NCBI GenBank assembly: GCA_013204985.1
Contig: JABMLG010000003.1
Location: forward strand, 372,001 to 436,000
DNA length: 64,000 bases
Source of the DNA: Microbacteriaceae bacterium VKM Ac-2855
GTDB lineage: Bacteria > Actinomycetota > Actinomycetes > Actinomycetales > Microbacteriaceae
Direction of reading: 5' to 3'
The notes under the pieces were generated by a model, which was given only the letters and a program-made list of their open reading frames with translations, had not been told where the DNA came from and ran no database searches. A program made the translations under genes and the position numbers. Of the stretch, positions 50,642-59,219 are shown in pieces (position 1 is the first letter of the stretch; each line of letters starts with the position of its first letter).

Positions 50642-52180
50642 TCAGCCCTGGGCGCGACGGCCCTGGCGGCGCTGGCCGGAGCCGTTGCCGCCGCGCTCCG
50701 AACGCTCGGGGACGGCGCCGGCTCCACCGGTGGTCGAGGTGCTGTAGAACGAGCGCGAGCCGCCGGCGGGAGCCGCGGCACGACCGCGACCCGCTCCACC
50801 GGAACGCTGGCCGCGACCGGCCGCGGGGGCCTCGGCAGTGCGGCCGCTGCGGTCGCGACGCGGTCGCGCATCCGCAGAGCGCTCCGTGCCGTGACCGGCC
50901 GGCGCGCCCTCGCGGACGGCGCGCTTGCGCTGGGCGTTGGCTCCCTGCGAACGTCCGCCCTGCGACTGGCCGCGTACGGGCTCGGCCGCCTTCGGGGCCG
51001 GCTTCACGAAAGCGGCGATCTCGCCGACGAGCGTGTTCACCGGAGCGGAGTCGGCGTGGACCAGCTGCGGAGTCACCTGGATGGCGGCCTTACGCAGCAG
51101 GGTCTTCACGTCGCCGCGCTGCGTGGGCAGCACGACGGTGACGACGTCACCTTCCGAACCGGCGCGGGCGGTACGGCCCGAGCGGTGCAGGTACGCCTTG
51201 TGCTCCATCGGCGGGTCGACGTGGATGACCAGCTCGACGTCGTCGACGTGCACGCCACGGGCGGCGACGTCGGTGGCGACCAGCACCCTGACGTCTCCGG
51301 CGCCGAAAGCCGCGAGGTTGCGGTCGCGGGCCACCTGCGAGAGGTTGCCGTGCAGGTCGACCGAGGGGATGCCCTGCTCGGTGAGCTGCTTGGCCAGCTT
51401 CTTCGCATGGTGCTTGGTGCGCATGAAGAGGATGCGGCGGCCGGTACCCGAGGCGAGCTTCTTGACCAGCGCGTTCTTCGCGTCGACGCCGTCGACCTCG
51501 AACACGTGGTGGGTCATCAGAGCGACGGGGGAGTTGGCTTCATCGACCGAGTGCAGCACCTCGTTTTGCAGGTACTTCTTGACGAGCTTGTCCACGCCGT
51601 TGTCGAGCGTCGCCGAGAACAGCAGGCGCTGTCCACCGCGGGGGGTCTTGTCGAGGATGCGCGTGACGACCGGGAGGAAGCCCAGGTCGGCCATGTGGTC
51701 GGCCTCATCGAGCACGGTGATCTCGACGGCGTCGAGGTTGACGAAGCCCTGCTTCATCAAGTCCTCGAGGCGGCCGGGGCAGGCCACGACGATGTCGACG
51801 CCCTGCTTGAGCGCGGCGACCTGGCGCTGCTGCGAGACGCCGCCGAAGATCGTGGTGGTGACGATGCCGTAGGCGTCCGCGAGCGGAGCCATGGCGGCGG
51901 TGATCTGGGTGGCGAGTTCACGGGTCGGCGCGAGCACGAGCCCCAGCGGTCGACCCGGGCGGCGGCGACCGCCGGCCAGCTTGCCGCCGAGACGGGCGAT
52001 CATCGGGATGGAGAACGCGAGGGTCTTGCCGGAGCCGGTCTTGCCGCGGCCGAGAACGTCGCGACCGTTCAGCGTGTCGGGCAGGGTGTCGACCTGAATG
52101 GGGAACGGCTCGTTGATGCCGTTCGCCGCAAGGGCGGCGACGAGAGGCGCGGGAACGCCGAGAGTGGAGAAATCAGACAT
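50642..52180 (-). CDS. DEAD-box RNA helicase
   Basis: RNA helicase of 512 residues. The Q-motif region (FSTLGVPAPLVAALAANGINEPFPIQ), Walker A GRGKTGSGKTLAF, motif Ib and II (VACPGRLEDLM, VLDEADHMADLGF), SAT, and motif VI HRSGRTARAG are all present. The last 130 or so residues are a basic, Arg/Gly/Ala/Gln-rich tail without fixed structure, as in many DEAD-box proteins that remodel ribosomal or cold-shock RNA. A rather long leader lies upstream. A purine-rich GAAAGGCACCACCCCT stretch precedes the ATG. Confidence 0.95.
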   Translation of the reverse strand: MSDFSTLGVPAPLVAALAANGINEPFPIQVDTLPDTLNGRDVLGRGKTGSGKTLAFSIPMIARLGGKLAGGRRRPGRPLGLVLAPTRELATQITAAMAPLADAYGIVTTTIFGGVSQQRQVAALKQGVDIVVACPGRLEDLMKQGFVNLDAVEITVLDEADHMADLGFLPVVTRILDKTPRGGQRLLFSATLDNGVDKLVKKYLQNEVLHSVDEANSPVALMTHHVFEVDGVDAKNALVKKLASGTGRRILFMRTKHHAKKLAKQLTEQGIPSVDLHGNLSQVARDRNLAAFGAGDVRVLVATDVAARGVHVDDVELVIHVDPPMEHKAYLHRSGRTARAGSEGDVVTVVLPTQRGDVKTLLRKAAIQVTPQLVHADSAPVNTLVGEIAAFVKPAPKAAEPVRGQSQGGRSQGANAQRKRAVREGAPAGHGTERSADARPRRDRSGRTAEAPAAGRGQRSGGAGRGRAAAPAGGSRSFYSTSTTGGAGAVPERSERGGNGSGQRRQGRRAQG

Positions 52181-52477
52181 AGGGGTGGTGCCTTTCGGGC
52201 ATCAGCCGACTCATCGAGCATGAGCTTGCGAGTATCGGCTTGTTCGGGCGAAGGTGACGGAGGTCACATCCGTTCGCCGTACGAAGTGGCGCAGGAAAAC
52301 CGAGACCCGACGGGCCTGGAATCCGACGCTGCAGCCAGATGGCCGGGGAGCATGCTCCTGCCGGCGTTAATGGGCGTTCTACGACGCGGGGGAGCGCAGT
52401 CATCGCGCTCGCACACGTCAACCCTAGCCGATGCCCAGCCCGCCCGCCTCCTTTCGACCGGATTCGGCGCCGGCCAT
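52181..52477 (-). other. Long non-coding leader region of the helicase gene
   Basis: About 300 bases upstream of the helicase without a gene I can support. Open frames here are short or overlap the neighbouring elements. A long leader would suit an RNA helicase that regulates its own message, but I found no specific structure beyond scattered short hairpins. Confidence 0.35.
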
Positions 52478-52560
52478 GGGGAAATGCAGGAGATCGCGGG
52501 CTCTGCGCCCCGTTGGTGCGGATGAGACCGGTAACAGTCCGCGATCTCCTGCATTTCCCC
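52478..52560. repeat. 83-bp element with 22-bp perfect terminal inverted repeats
   Basis: 52478-52499 (begins GGGGAAATGCAGGAGATC) is the exact reverse complement of 52539-52560; 39 bases lie between. It sits 14 bases after the stop of the DUF1684 gene on the minus strand, so it may act as its terminator, but the long arms and AT-richer arm ends resemble a miniature mobile element or REP-like unit. Confidence 0.9.
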
Positions 52561-52574
52561 TTCGGAAAGGGGGG

Positions 52575-53318
52575 TCAGCCCCGGTAGCGCTCTCCCACCG
52601 GCACCTCGACCGGCAGGGTATTGCCGGCCTGGGCGAGGGGGCAGGCCCATGCGGGGTCGTACGCGCAGGAGGGGTTGTAGGCGAAATTGAAGTCGAGCAG
52701 CAGCGTCGACGGTGTCGATCCCGTGCCGAGATCGGCGCCCTTGATCGTGTCGAGCAGGTAGCGCCCGCCGCCGTACGTTCCGCCGGGTTGGCCCGCCAGA
52801 GCATCCTTCACCGGCACGAAGAGACCGCCGCCGTAGGAGCTGAGTCGCCAGACGTCGAGGGTCCCCGCGCGCGGCACGTCGACCGTGCCGATGAGGGTGA
52901 ACGGCACGATCCCGTCGGTTCCGGTCTCGACCTCCATCCGCCGCTCCTCCGTCGCCGGGTGCACCTCGAGCTCGAAGCGCCACGCCGCGTCGTAGGGCGC
53001 GACGGGCAGCGAGCGGAAGTGCGCGCGCTGCTCGGGCAGCAGGGGAGTGGCGGGGTGCCGGGCGAAGAGGGCGTTCCGGGCGCGGATCCAGGACGCGTGC
53101 GCGGCGAGCAGGTCGATGTTCGACAGCCGGCGCACCTCGGCGTAGAGCGTGTGCACCTGTCGGCGCCAGTCGGCGACCTCCACCGCCGTCGCCAGCCGTT
53201 CCCGGGCGTCGGCACCCTCGGACATCGTCGGTCCCTCCTGCGGCTCGCGGCCGCCGGGCCAGCGGAAGTGCAGCAGGTCGTTGCGCGAGAGTTCGACCGA
53301 CTCCTCGGTGACGCTCAT
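52575..53318 (-). CDS. DUF1684 protein
   Basis: Protein of 247 residues. Typical DUF1684 segments are present: RNALFARHPATPLLPEQRAHF, GTYGGGRYLLDTIKGAD and the strongly conserved LLLDFNFAYNPSCAYDPAWACPLA close to the end. Family members are cytoplasmic and of unknown function. The ATG at 53318 overlaps the stop of the upstream SRPBCC-like gene (ATGA), so the two are coupled. Confidence 0.88.
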   Translation of the reverse strand: MSVTEESVELSRNDLLHFRWPGGREPQEGPTMSEGADARERLATAVEVADWRRQVHTLYAEVRRLSNIDLLAAHASWIRARNALFARHPATPLLPEQRAHFRSLPVAPYDAAWRFELEVHPATEERRMEVETGTDGIVPFTLIGTVDVPRAGTLDVWRLSSYGGGLFVPVKDALAGQPGGTYGGGRYLLDTIKGADLGTGSTPSTLLLDFNFAYNPSCAYDPAWACPLAQAGNTLPVEVPVGERYRG

Positions 53319-53836
53319 ACGGACTCCTCGACGATCTCGCGGCCCGTGGCATCCGCCACCGGATCGTAGCTCCAGCCGGGCGCGAGGCTGCGGATGCGGG
53401 AACCGCGCCACTGCCACAGCGCCCACAAGGTGGGCCAGACCACGGGATTCATCAGCCCGGCGTCGAAGGTGAGCTGGTCGCGGAAGAGCGTGCGGCCGTC
53501 GGGCAGCGGCGAGACCGCCATCCGGTGGTCCCAGCTGGTCACCAGCCGCAGCGCGCCCGAAAGCGGTCCGCCGTTGTCGCGCAGGATGCGCACGCCGGGT
53601 TCCGAGGGCACGCGTCGGTACGAGAGGTCGATGGCCTGGGCGCCGACCGGCAACACGCCGAACGCATCCAGCGCCATCTCGTGGCTGCCGAGCGACCATC
53701 GCGTCGGGAAGCCGCCCTCGAGCGAAGCGGCACCGATCCAGGGAGCGGACACCTCTTGGAAGACCGCGGGCGACTGCAGTGCGCGCCAGGCCGCATCCGC
53801 GTCGGTGTCGAGCACGTGCTTGAGGAGAACTCTCAT
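53315..53836 (-). CDS. SRPBCC-like small-molecule-binding protein
   Basis: Protein of 173 residues beginning MRVLLKHVLDTDADAAWRALQSPAVFQEVSAPW, the first strand and helix of the START/polyketide-cyclase-like (SRPBCC) fold, with SWDHRMAVSPLPDGRTLFRDQLTFDAG as central strands. The ligand is unknown. Translationally coupled to the DUF1684 gene, and divergent from the EVE gene with 75 bases between starts. Confidence 0.72.
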   Translation of the reverse strand: MRVLLKHVLDTDADAAWRALQSPAVFQEVSAPWIGAASLEGGFPTRWSLGSHEMALDAFGVLPVGAQAIDLSYRRVPSEPGVRILRDNGGPLSGALRLVTSWDHRMAVSPLPDGRTLFRDQLTFDAGLMNPVVWPTLWALWQWRGSRIRSLAPGWSYDPVADATGREIVEESV

Positions 53837-53911
53837 GGCACCAGTCTGGCCCGCCCACCTGTGCGCCGCACCGGCAGCGGCGATGTCGGTGGTGAGGAGT
53901 ACAACGGTGCT

Positions 53912-54379
53912 ATGACGGATGAACGCAAGGCGTGGCTGGCCGTGGTGCAGCGGGCGCACGTTCTGCGCGGGGTCGAGCTGGGAATCGCGCAGATCAACCA
54001 CGGCTCGAAGGCGGGGATCGGCCGGCTGAGACCGGGGGACCGTTTCGTCTACTACTCGCCCAAAACGGATCTCGAGGGCGGTGAGCCGCTGAAGTCGTTC
54101 ACCGCCATCGGCATCGTCGCCGAGGGCGAGTCGTGGCAGGCGGAGGACGGCGATTTCCGGCCCTGGCGCCGACGTATCGATTACGACTCGACCGCGGAGG
54201 AGGCGCCGATCGCGCCGTTGCAGTCGGTGCTCGAATTCACGTCGGTGCCGAACTGGGGCTATCAGCTGCGCCGCGGTCTGATCGAGATCTCGTCGAGTGA
54301 TTTCGCCCTGATAGCGCACGCGATGGTGTCGATGCTCGGGTCGGATCCCGCGGCGGGGGCCGATACCGTGGACGGGTGA
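53912..54379 (+). CDS. EVE domain protein
   Basis: Protein of 155 residues matching the EVE/UPF0310 group: AWLAVVQRAHVLRGVELGIAQINHGSKAGIGRLRPGDRFVYYSPKT at the start and the YQLRRGLIEISSSDF strand near the end. EVE domains bind modified bases in DNA or RNA. GAGGAG lies upstream of the ATG. Its stop overlaps the GTG start of the next gene. Confidence 0.9.
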   Translation: MTDERKAWLAVVQRAHVLRGVELGIAQINHGSKAGIGRLRPGDRFVYYSPKTDLEGGEPLKSFTAIGIVAEGESWQAEDGDFRPWRRRIDYDSTAEEAPIAPLQSVLEFTSVPNWGYQLRRGLIEISSSDFALIAHAMVSMLGSDPAAGADTVDG

Positions 54380-54921
54380 ACGACAGCACCGTATTCGACC
54401 AGTCGAGCTACCAGATCCGCCTCGATTGGGGCGTGGCGGGGCTGGCGCGTCTCGCGCCCGCACAGATCACGGTCCTGGTCGACGCCCTGCCGTCTGCCGT
54501 CGCACTGGCCTCCGCAGTCGCCGAGCTGCCCGCGATCGAGGGGCGCGTCGTTCGGTCCTCGCTCGCGAACCGCAGCGCCGTCGCCCGATGGATCCTCGAG
54601 CGGCAGCACGAGAACGGCGGTCGCACCAGCGTCAACGTGATCGCGCTCGGCGAGACCGGCACGCGGGGCGAGAACCGCTTCGCGCTCGAGGATCAGCTTG
54701 CGGCGGGCGCCCTGGTGGATGCCCTGATATCGCTCGGCATCGACCACACCTCGCCCGACGCCGCGGTCGCGAGCGCCGCCTACGACGGGCTCCGCCGTGC
54801 CTGCGTGCATCTGCTCTCGGCGTCGGCGACCGGTCGGCAGCTGCGCGCTGCGGGCCGCGCCGAAGAACTCGCGGCGGCGAGTCGTGTCGACAGCTCCGAC
54901 GCGATCGACGTCTTGGCGTGA
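54376..54921 (+). CDS. ComB-like (2-phosphosulfolactate phosphatase family) protein
   Basis: Protein of 181 residues with GTG start (54376) overlapping the EVE stop. The N-terminus FDQSSYQIRLDWGVAGLARLA, the ITVLVDALPSAVALASAV strand-helix and the later DAAVASAAYDGL match the COG2045 group as found in actinobacteria. In archaea and some bacteria ComB dephosphorylates phosphosulfolactate in coenzyme M synthesis; here no other sulfolactate gene is near, so the substrate may differ. Confidence 0.65.
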   Translation: MNDSTVFDQSSYQIRLDWGVAGLARLAPAQITVLVDALPSAVALASAVAELPAIEGRVVRSSLANRSAVARWILERQHENGGRTSVNVIALGETGTRGENRFALEDQLAAGALVDALISLGIDHTSPDAAVASAAYDGLRRACVHLLSASATGRQLRAAGRAEELAAASRVDSSDAIDVLA

Positions 54922-54987
54922 CGCCGAGAGCGGCGTAGCGTTCAACCGGGTGCGGACGCCCGAGCCGCCCCGGAGATGAGTCACCGC

Positions 54988-55290
54988 ATGAAGGCCGTAC
55001 TCAACGACGTCGTCCTCGCCGAAGCACCCGACGCCGAACTGATCTCGATCGAGGGCAACTGGTACTTCCCGCCTGAGAGCGTGAACGCTGAGCTGCTCGA
55101 GAAGAGCCCCACGCCCTACACGTGCCCGTGGAAGGGCGAGTGCCAGTACTTCAACGTCCGCAGCGGCGATGGAGTGCTGACCGACCGTGCCTGGTCGTAT
55201 CCGAAGCCCTACCCGACGGCATTCGATCGTGTCGGCAAGGACTTCTCCGACTACGTCGCCTTCTGGAAAGAAGTGCGCGTCACCGACTGA
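54988..55290 (+). CDS. DUF427 protein
   Basis: Protein of about 100 residues. DUF427 features are clear: GNWYFPPESVNAELLEKS, the TCPWKGECQYFNV stretch and AWSYPKPYPTAFDRVGKDFSDYVAFW. The family is small, soluble and of unknown function. I prefer the ATG at 54988 (MKAVLNDVVLAEA) to the one at 54976, whose GGAG touches the start codon. The 3' end overlaps the convergent CGNR gene by 11 bases. Confidence 0.9.
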   Translation: MKAVLNDVVLAEAPDAELISIEGNWYFPPESVNAELLEKSPTPYTCPWKGECQYFNVRSGDGVLTDRAWSYPKPYPTAFDRVGKDFSDYVAFWKEVRVTD

Positions 55291-55885
55291 GCTCGCGGGT
55301 GCGCGCCCGGTGGGCGCGCACCTTCGCCCGATTCCCGCAGCGTTGCATCGAGCACCATCGCCGGGTGCCCGAGCGCGAGGTGTCGAGGTAGACGATCCCG
55401 CAATCGTCGGCGCTGCACCGGCGGATGCGTCCGGAGGCGTCGCCGGAGAATGCGGCAACCGCCTCGCGGGCGATGGTCGACAGCGCCTGCCGGGCACTCG
55501 CACGTGTGGCGCCGGCCTGTCGTGATCCGCCGGACAGCGCCGGGGGCACGTCGGGGGTGGCCGCGAACAGGTTGATCACGTCGACGTCGGACGGATCGCG
55601 CGCGGCGTCGGATGCGGCGGCGTCGGCGAGGTGCGCGATGGACGCGCGCAGCATCAACGCATCCGCCGGCTGCACGTCGCGCCCCGAGGCGGACACTGCG
55701 CCGAACCTGTCGCTCAGCCAGGCGGCGAGAGCGTCGGCATCGTGCAGCCGCTCGGGTCGGCCTCCGAGCGCGCCGGTGTAGGCGAAGTCGAGCGCGATCG
55801 AACCGGAGTCGAACCACCACCGGGTCTCGTCCTCGAACCACTGCCCCGTGGCGATGTCGCGGGAGGCGGGCACGGCGGAGGTCAT
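55280..55885 (-). CDS. ABATE/CGNR zinc-finger protein
   Basis: Protein of 201 residues. The N-terminal part (WWFDSGSIALDFAYTGALGG) fits the ABATE stress-response domain and the C-terminus is a CGNR zinc finger: CSADDCGIVYLDTSRS, then WCSMQRCGNR and a basic tail. Such proteins are thought to bind nucleic acid and regulate transcription. The start at 55885 is the first ATG of the domain, although GGAGGT directly abuts it. Targets are unknown. Confidence 0.88.
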   Translation of the reverse strand: MTSAVPASRDIATGQWFEDETRWWFDSGSIALDFAYTGALGGRPERLHDADALAAWLSDRFGAVSASGRDVQPADALMLRASIAHLADAAASDAARDPSDVDVINLFAATPDVPPALSGGSRQAGATRASARQALSTIAREAVAAFSGDASGRIRRCSADDCGIVYLDTSRSGTRRWCSMQRCGNRAKVRAHRARTRELSR

Positions 55886-55923
55886 ACCTCCATTGTGTCG
55901 CGCGTCACCGGCCGGGGCCTCGT

Positions 55924-56412
55924 TCAGCTCTCGGCGCGCGCGCTGCGGCGCTGCTCGGCCGTGATCTCGCGCTTGCGCCACTCGATGACGTTCGCCCTGT
56001 CGAAGCCGCGTCCGCAGCGTCCGCACGCCAGTGTTCGCGCCGGTCGGCGGTGCCGGTAGAACGTGTGACCGCGGGGGCATGATCCGACCCACGGCGCGAG
56101 CTCGTCGGCGACGCTGTTCTCGTGGGTGCGCCGGCCCACGTAGCCGATCGCGGCTGCGTTGCGACGCCACACGGCGCCGTGCGCTTCGCGGGCTCCCGAC
56201 ATGGCGTGCGCGACCTCGTGCAGCAGCGTCTGATGCACCTCCTCGTCGCTCCACCGAGCGGCGAGGTAGCGCGAGACGGTGATTCGTCGCGTGCCCCAAT
56301 GACACGCGCCGCCCCGGGTCTTCGCGTTGTCGAACGCGAAGCTCCACGTGGGGTCGAGATGCAGTCGGATCAGTGCGTCAGCCCATACGCGGACGCGGTC
56401 GAGGTCAGCCAT
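55924..56412 (-). CDS. SprT-like metalloprotease domain protein
   Basis: Protein of 162 residues with the zinc-protease motif HEVAH (H65-H69) in EEVHQTLLHEVAHAMSG and a C-terminal zinc-ribbon (CPRGHTFYRHRRPARTLACGRCG). This is the SprT/Spartan-like layout; eukaryotic relatives degrade DNA-protein crosslinks, while bacterial roles are poorly known. It is separated from the ABATE/CGNR gene by 38 bases and from the TPR gene by 29, all on the same strand. Confidence 0.9.
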   Translation of the reverse strand: MADLDRVRVWADALIRLHLDPTWSFAFDNAKTRGGACHWGTRRITVSRYLAARWSDEEVHQTLLHEVAHAMSGAREAHGAVWRRNAAAIGYVGRRTHENSVADELAPWVGSCPRGHTFYRHRRPARTLACGRCGRGFDRANVIEWRKREITAEQRRSARAES

Positions 56413-56441
56413 GACGTGAGGTTAGGTCACCCCACCGACAT

Positions 56442-57014
56442 TCACTGCTCGTCGGCGCGGCGGCGGCCTCGCGCCTGGCCGTCGGCGCGCCTCTCGCGCA
56501 GCGATTCGTCCTGCATCTCACTCGCCGCGACGAAGCCGAGTCGCGACACTTCCAGGTCTTCCTCCGGCAAGCCGATCCGCGTCCCCAACGCCGACGCGGC
56601 ATCGAAATCGCGTGCCGCAGCACCGAACTCGCCTGCGTCGAACTGGGCCAAGCCCCGCATCCGCAGAGCGAAGGCGTGTTCGAGATGCCACTCGTGGGTG
56701 CGCGCTTCATCGACGCACAGCGACAACTCGGCGAGCGCCTCGTCGGGTTTGCCGCGGAGTTGCATCAGCCGGCCGCGTCGCGCGCGAGCAGTGATCAGCT
56801 CGGCGCGATCGCCGGAGAAGCGGGTGCGGCGAACGGCCTCGTTCGCGACGTCCCAGGCCTCGTCGAGTCGGTCGAGCAGGCGCAGCAGCTCCACCTTCTC
56901 GCTCAGCGCGGCGAGACTGCGCAGTGTTCCGATCTCGTCCAGTCGTTCGGCGGCAGCGGAGACGTCGACCTCTTCGCGCAAGGTGGCGGGGTCATGGCGG
57001 ATGATGATGCTCAG
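56442..57014 (-). CDS. Tetratricopeptide-repeat protein (start uncertain)
   Basis: Helical protein of about 190 residues with TPR-like pairs: ELLRLLDRLDEAWDVANEAV, ARRGRLMQLRGKPDEALAELSLCVDEAR and ALRMRGLAQFDAGEFGAAARDFDAA. No ATG suits the start. The open frame runs back to a GTG at 57140, but that stretch contains the terminator of the upstream gene, so I placed the start at a CTG (57014) behind GAGAG, reading LSIIIRHDPATLREEVDVS; this is a guess. TPR proteins mediate protein contacts; no partner is evident. Confidence 0.65.
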   Translation of the reverse strand: MSIIIRHDPATLREEVDVSAAAERLDEIGTLRSLAALSEKVELLRLLDRLDEAWDVANEAVRRTRFSGDRAELITARARRGRLMQLRGKPDEALAELSLCVDEARTHEWHLEHAFALRMRGLAQFDAGEFGAAARDFDAASALGTRIGLPEEDLEVSRLGFVAASEMQDESLRERRADGQARGRRRADEQ

Positions 57015-57096
57015 GATGATGCTCTCTCGTGACGCGGGGTAGCCGGGAGGTCGAGATCGGCGGGCGCTGGCGCCGGCACCGTTCTGCAAGTTTAGG

Positions 57097-57128
57097 CCGG
57101 ATGCGGGCCTCGGCCGCCCCGCATCCGG
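57097..57128 (-). terminator. Terminator of the sugar dehydrogenase gene
   Basis: CCGGATGCGGG (57097-57107) and CCCGCATCCGG (57118-57128) form a perfect 11-bp stem starting 9 bases after the stop of the dehydrogenase-like gene on the minus strand. The downstream TPR frame would have to read through it, which argues for a later start of that gene. Confidence 0.8.
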
Positions 57129-57136
57129 TTGACGCG

Positions 57137-58291
57137 TCACCCGACAGGGACGACGCCGATCCGATACAGCCGATCGTCGCCGTCTGCGGGATCACCTCGA
57201 CCGTCGGTATTACTCGTCAAGAAGTACAGCGAACCGTCGGTCGCGGCGGCCACATCACGGATGCGCCCGTAGCTGCCGACGAACCAGCTCCGCGGGGTGC
57301 CGATGCCGTTCGCGACGTCGACCGACCAGATCCGCTCGCCCTGCAACGCGGCGAGGAACAGCGTCCCGTCGATCGCGGCGAGGCCGCTCGGGCTGGCGTC
57401 GTCCGTGGGCCACTGCTGCACCGGGTTGACGAAGCGTGCATCCGAGCCGATGCCCTCGACGGTGGGCCAGCCGTAGTTCGCGCCGGGGGTGATCACGTTC
57501 AGCTCGTCCCAGGTGTTCTGACCGAACTCGCTCGCCCACATCCGCCCGTCCGCGGTCCAGGCGATGCCTTGCGGATTGCGGTGGCCGAGACTGTACAGAG
57601 CGGACCCGGGCACGGGGTTGTCGGCGGGAACCGAACCGTCCGGCTCGATCCGCAGGATCTTGCCGCCGAGGGAGGTCGGATCCTGCGCGCGCGACGGCTC
57701 GCCCGCATCGCCGGCCGTGACGTAGAGCAGCCCATCGGGCCCGATGGCGATCCGGCCGCCGTTGTGGTTGCCCGCCTTAGGGATCCCGGTCAGGATCGCA
57801 GTGGCGGCACCTAATGTGCGGGTGGCCCGCTCGCCCGAGATGGGCAGGGTCACGACGCGGTTGTCGTCGGCGGCCGTGTAGTAGGCGAAGAGCGTGGCCT
57901 CGTCAGGCGCGATCGCGAGACCGAGCAGCCCGCCCTCGCCCCCGGGTTCGACGCCCTCGATCGTGGTGACGTCCCTGAGCGTGCCGTCGGTCGCGACCTC
58001 GCTGATCGTGCCGGTGTCCCTTTCGCTGACGAAGGTGGTGCCGTCCGCGAAGCGAGCGATCGACCACGGCGCGTCGAGACCTTCGGCCGCCGGCACGGGA
58101 TCGCCGCTCGGCGCGACAGGTCGCAGGGTCGGCACTGCGGAAGCGGTCGGCGCGGCCGACGCGGTCGGCGCGGCGGATGCGGTCGGCGCTGCGGATGCGG
58201 CCGTTGCTGCGGCGCCCGGTTCAGACTCGCCCGCTCCGGACGTGCAGCCCACTAGAGCGAGCACGAGCAGGACCGGCGCGAACTTCCGCAT
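57137..58291 (-). CDS. PQQ-dependent sugar dehydrogenase-like lipoprotein
   Basis: Exported protein of 384 residues with lipobox LALVGC and the six-bladed propeller of soluble glucose dehydrogenase/HHIP-type (GSDH) proteins: DAPWSIARFADGTTFVSERDTG, EGGLLGLAIAPD, NHNGGRIAIGPDGLLYVTAGDAG, YSLGHRNPQGIAW and ASEFGQNTWDELN are family landmarks. The start at 58291 puts the signal first. The linker after the lipobox is a low-complexity Ala/Pro/Thr stretch coded by an 18-bp tandem repeat (58143-58160, 58161-58178, 58179-58196). Substrate and cofactor are inferred; many family members have no proven PQQ use. Confidence 0.9.
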   Translation of the reverse strand: MRKFAPVLLVLALVGCTSGAGESEPGAAATAASAAPTASAAPTASAAPTASAVPTLRPVAPSGDPVPAAEGLDAPWSIARFADGTTFVSERDTGTISEVATDGTLRDVTTIEGVEPGGEGGLLGLAIAPDEATLFAYYTAADDNRVVTLPISGERATRTLGAATAILTGIPKAGNHNGGRIAIGPDGLLYVTAGDAGEPSRAQDPTSLGGKILRIEPDGSVPADNPVPGSALYSLGHRNPQGIAWTADGRMWASEFGQNTWDELNVITPGANYGWPTVEGIGSDARFVNPVQQWPTDDASPSGLAAIDGTLFLAALQGERIWSVDVANGIGTPRSWFVGSYGRIRDVAAATDGSLYFLTSNTDGRGDPADGDDRLYRIGVVPVG

Positions 58292-58336
58292 GCTCCCAGC
58301 CTGAAGGAGACAGTGCCGCAACGGAACCCCTCGCGC

Positions 58337-59197
58337 TCAGCCGCCCCGGCGCACCTGGAAGATCGACCGCGCGGGAGGCGGGGACGGCGTGGCGGTGGCG
58401 TCGGTCGCGATCTTCGCGCCGGCGACGAAGTTCACCAGCTCGGCGCCCTGCACCACCTTCGCGGGCGACGGATCCGAGGCGACCAGCCGCGGCATCCGCT
58501 CGAACGGCAGCGGTTGCTGCGAGGCGAACATCACCACGTTGCCGAAGCGCTTGGCCTTCAGCATCTGCGTATCGGTGACGATCGCGACGTGCGCGAAGAC
58601 GCTTTTCAAGGTGGCGGCCTGCGAGCGGGCGAAGGCGAGACCGGCTCCGTCGGCGACGTTGACCGCAATGAATCCGGTGGACGCCAGCAGCGGCACGATC
58701 TCGCCGTAGAACTCCTGGCTGGTCACGTGCGCCGGGGTCCGAGCGCCCGAGAAGATGTCGACGACCACGACGTCGACGCTGCCGCGCAGCCCTGGTGGAA
58801 GCTTCGCCAGCACCTCACGGGCGTCACCTTGGCGGATGCGGATCTGCGCGGCGCGGGGGAGCGGCAGCTCGGCGCGCACCAGCTCGACCAGCTCGCCCTC
58901 GATCTCGATCACCTGCTGCCGCGAACCGGGGCGGGTCGCGGCGACGTATCGCGGGAGGGTGAGGGCGCCGGCCCCGAGGTGCACCGCTGTGATCGGGTCG
59001 CCCTCCGGCGCGACCAGATCGATCCCGTGCCCGATCCGGCGCACGTACTCGAAGGAGAGGTACGTCGGGTCCTCGAGGTCGACGTGCGACTGCGGGGTGC
59101 CGTCGACGACGAGGGTGAACGACCCGGGCGAGTAACGGTCGGGCTCGATCTCGGCGCGGAATCCGCTCGCCAGTGTCCGGTTCGGGCGCTCCTGCAT
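58337..59197 (-). CDS. Spermidine synthase-like methyltransferase-fold protein
   Basis: Protein of 286 residues with the polyamine synthase core: VHLGAGALTLPRYVAATRPGS (glycine-rich nucleotide loop), QVIEIEGELVELVR, IRIRQGDAREVLAKLPPG and DVVVVDIFSGARTPAHVTSQEFY. Actinobacterial members of this group lack the full polyamine-binding set and may act on other acceptors. Start at 59197 behind AAGGATGGTGGA. Upstream lies the GC-rich repeat array. Confidence 0.85.
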   Translation of the reverse strand: MQERPNRTLASGFRAEIEPDRYSPGSFTLVVDGTPQSHVDLEDPTYLSFEYVRRIGHGIDLVAPEGDPITAVHLGAGALTLPRYVAATRPGSRQQVIEIEGELVELVRAELPLPRAAQIRIRQGDAREVLAKLPPGLRGSVDVVVVDIFSGARTPAHVTSQEFYGEIVPLLASTGFIAVNVADGAGLAFARSQAATLKSVFAHVAIVTDTQMLKAKRFGNVVMFASQQPLPFERMPRLVASDPSPAKVVQGAELVNFVAGAKIATDATATPSPPPARSIFQVRRGG

Positions 59198-59219
59198 TCC
59201 ACCATCCTTCGCGTTGAAG

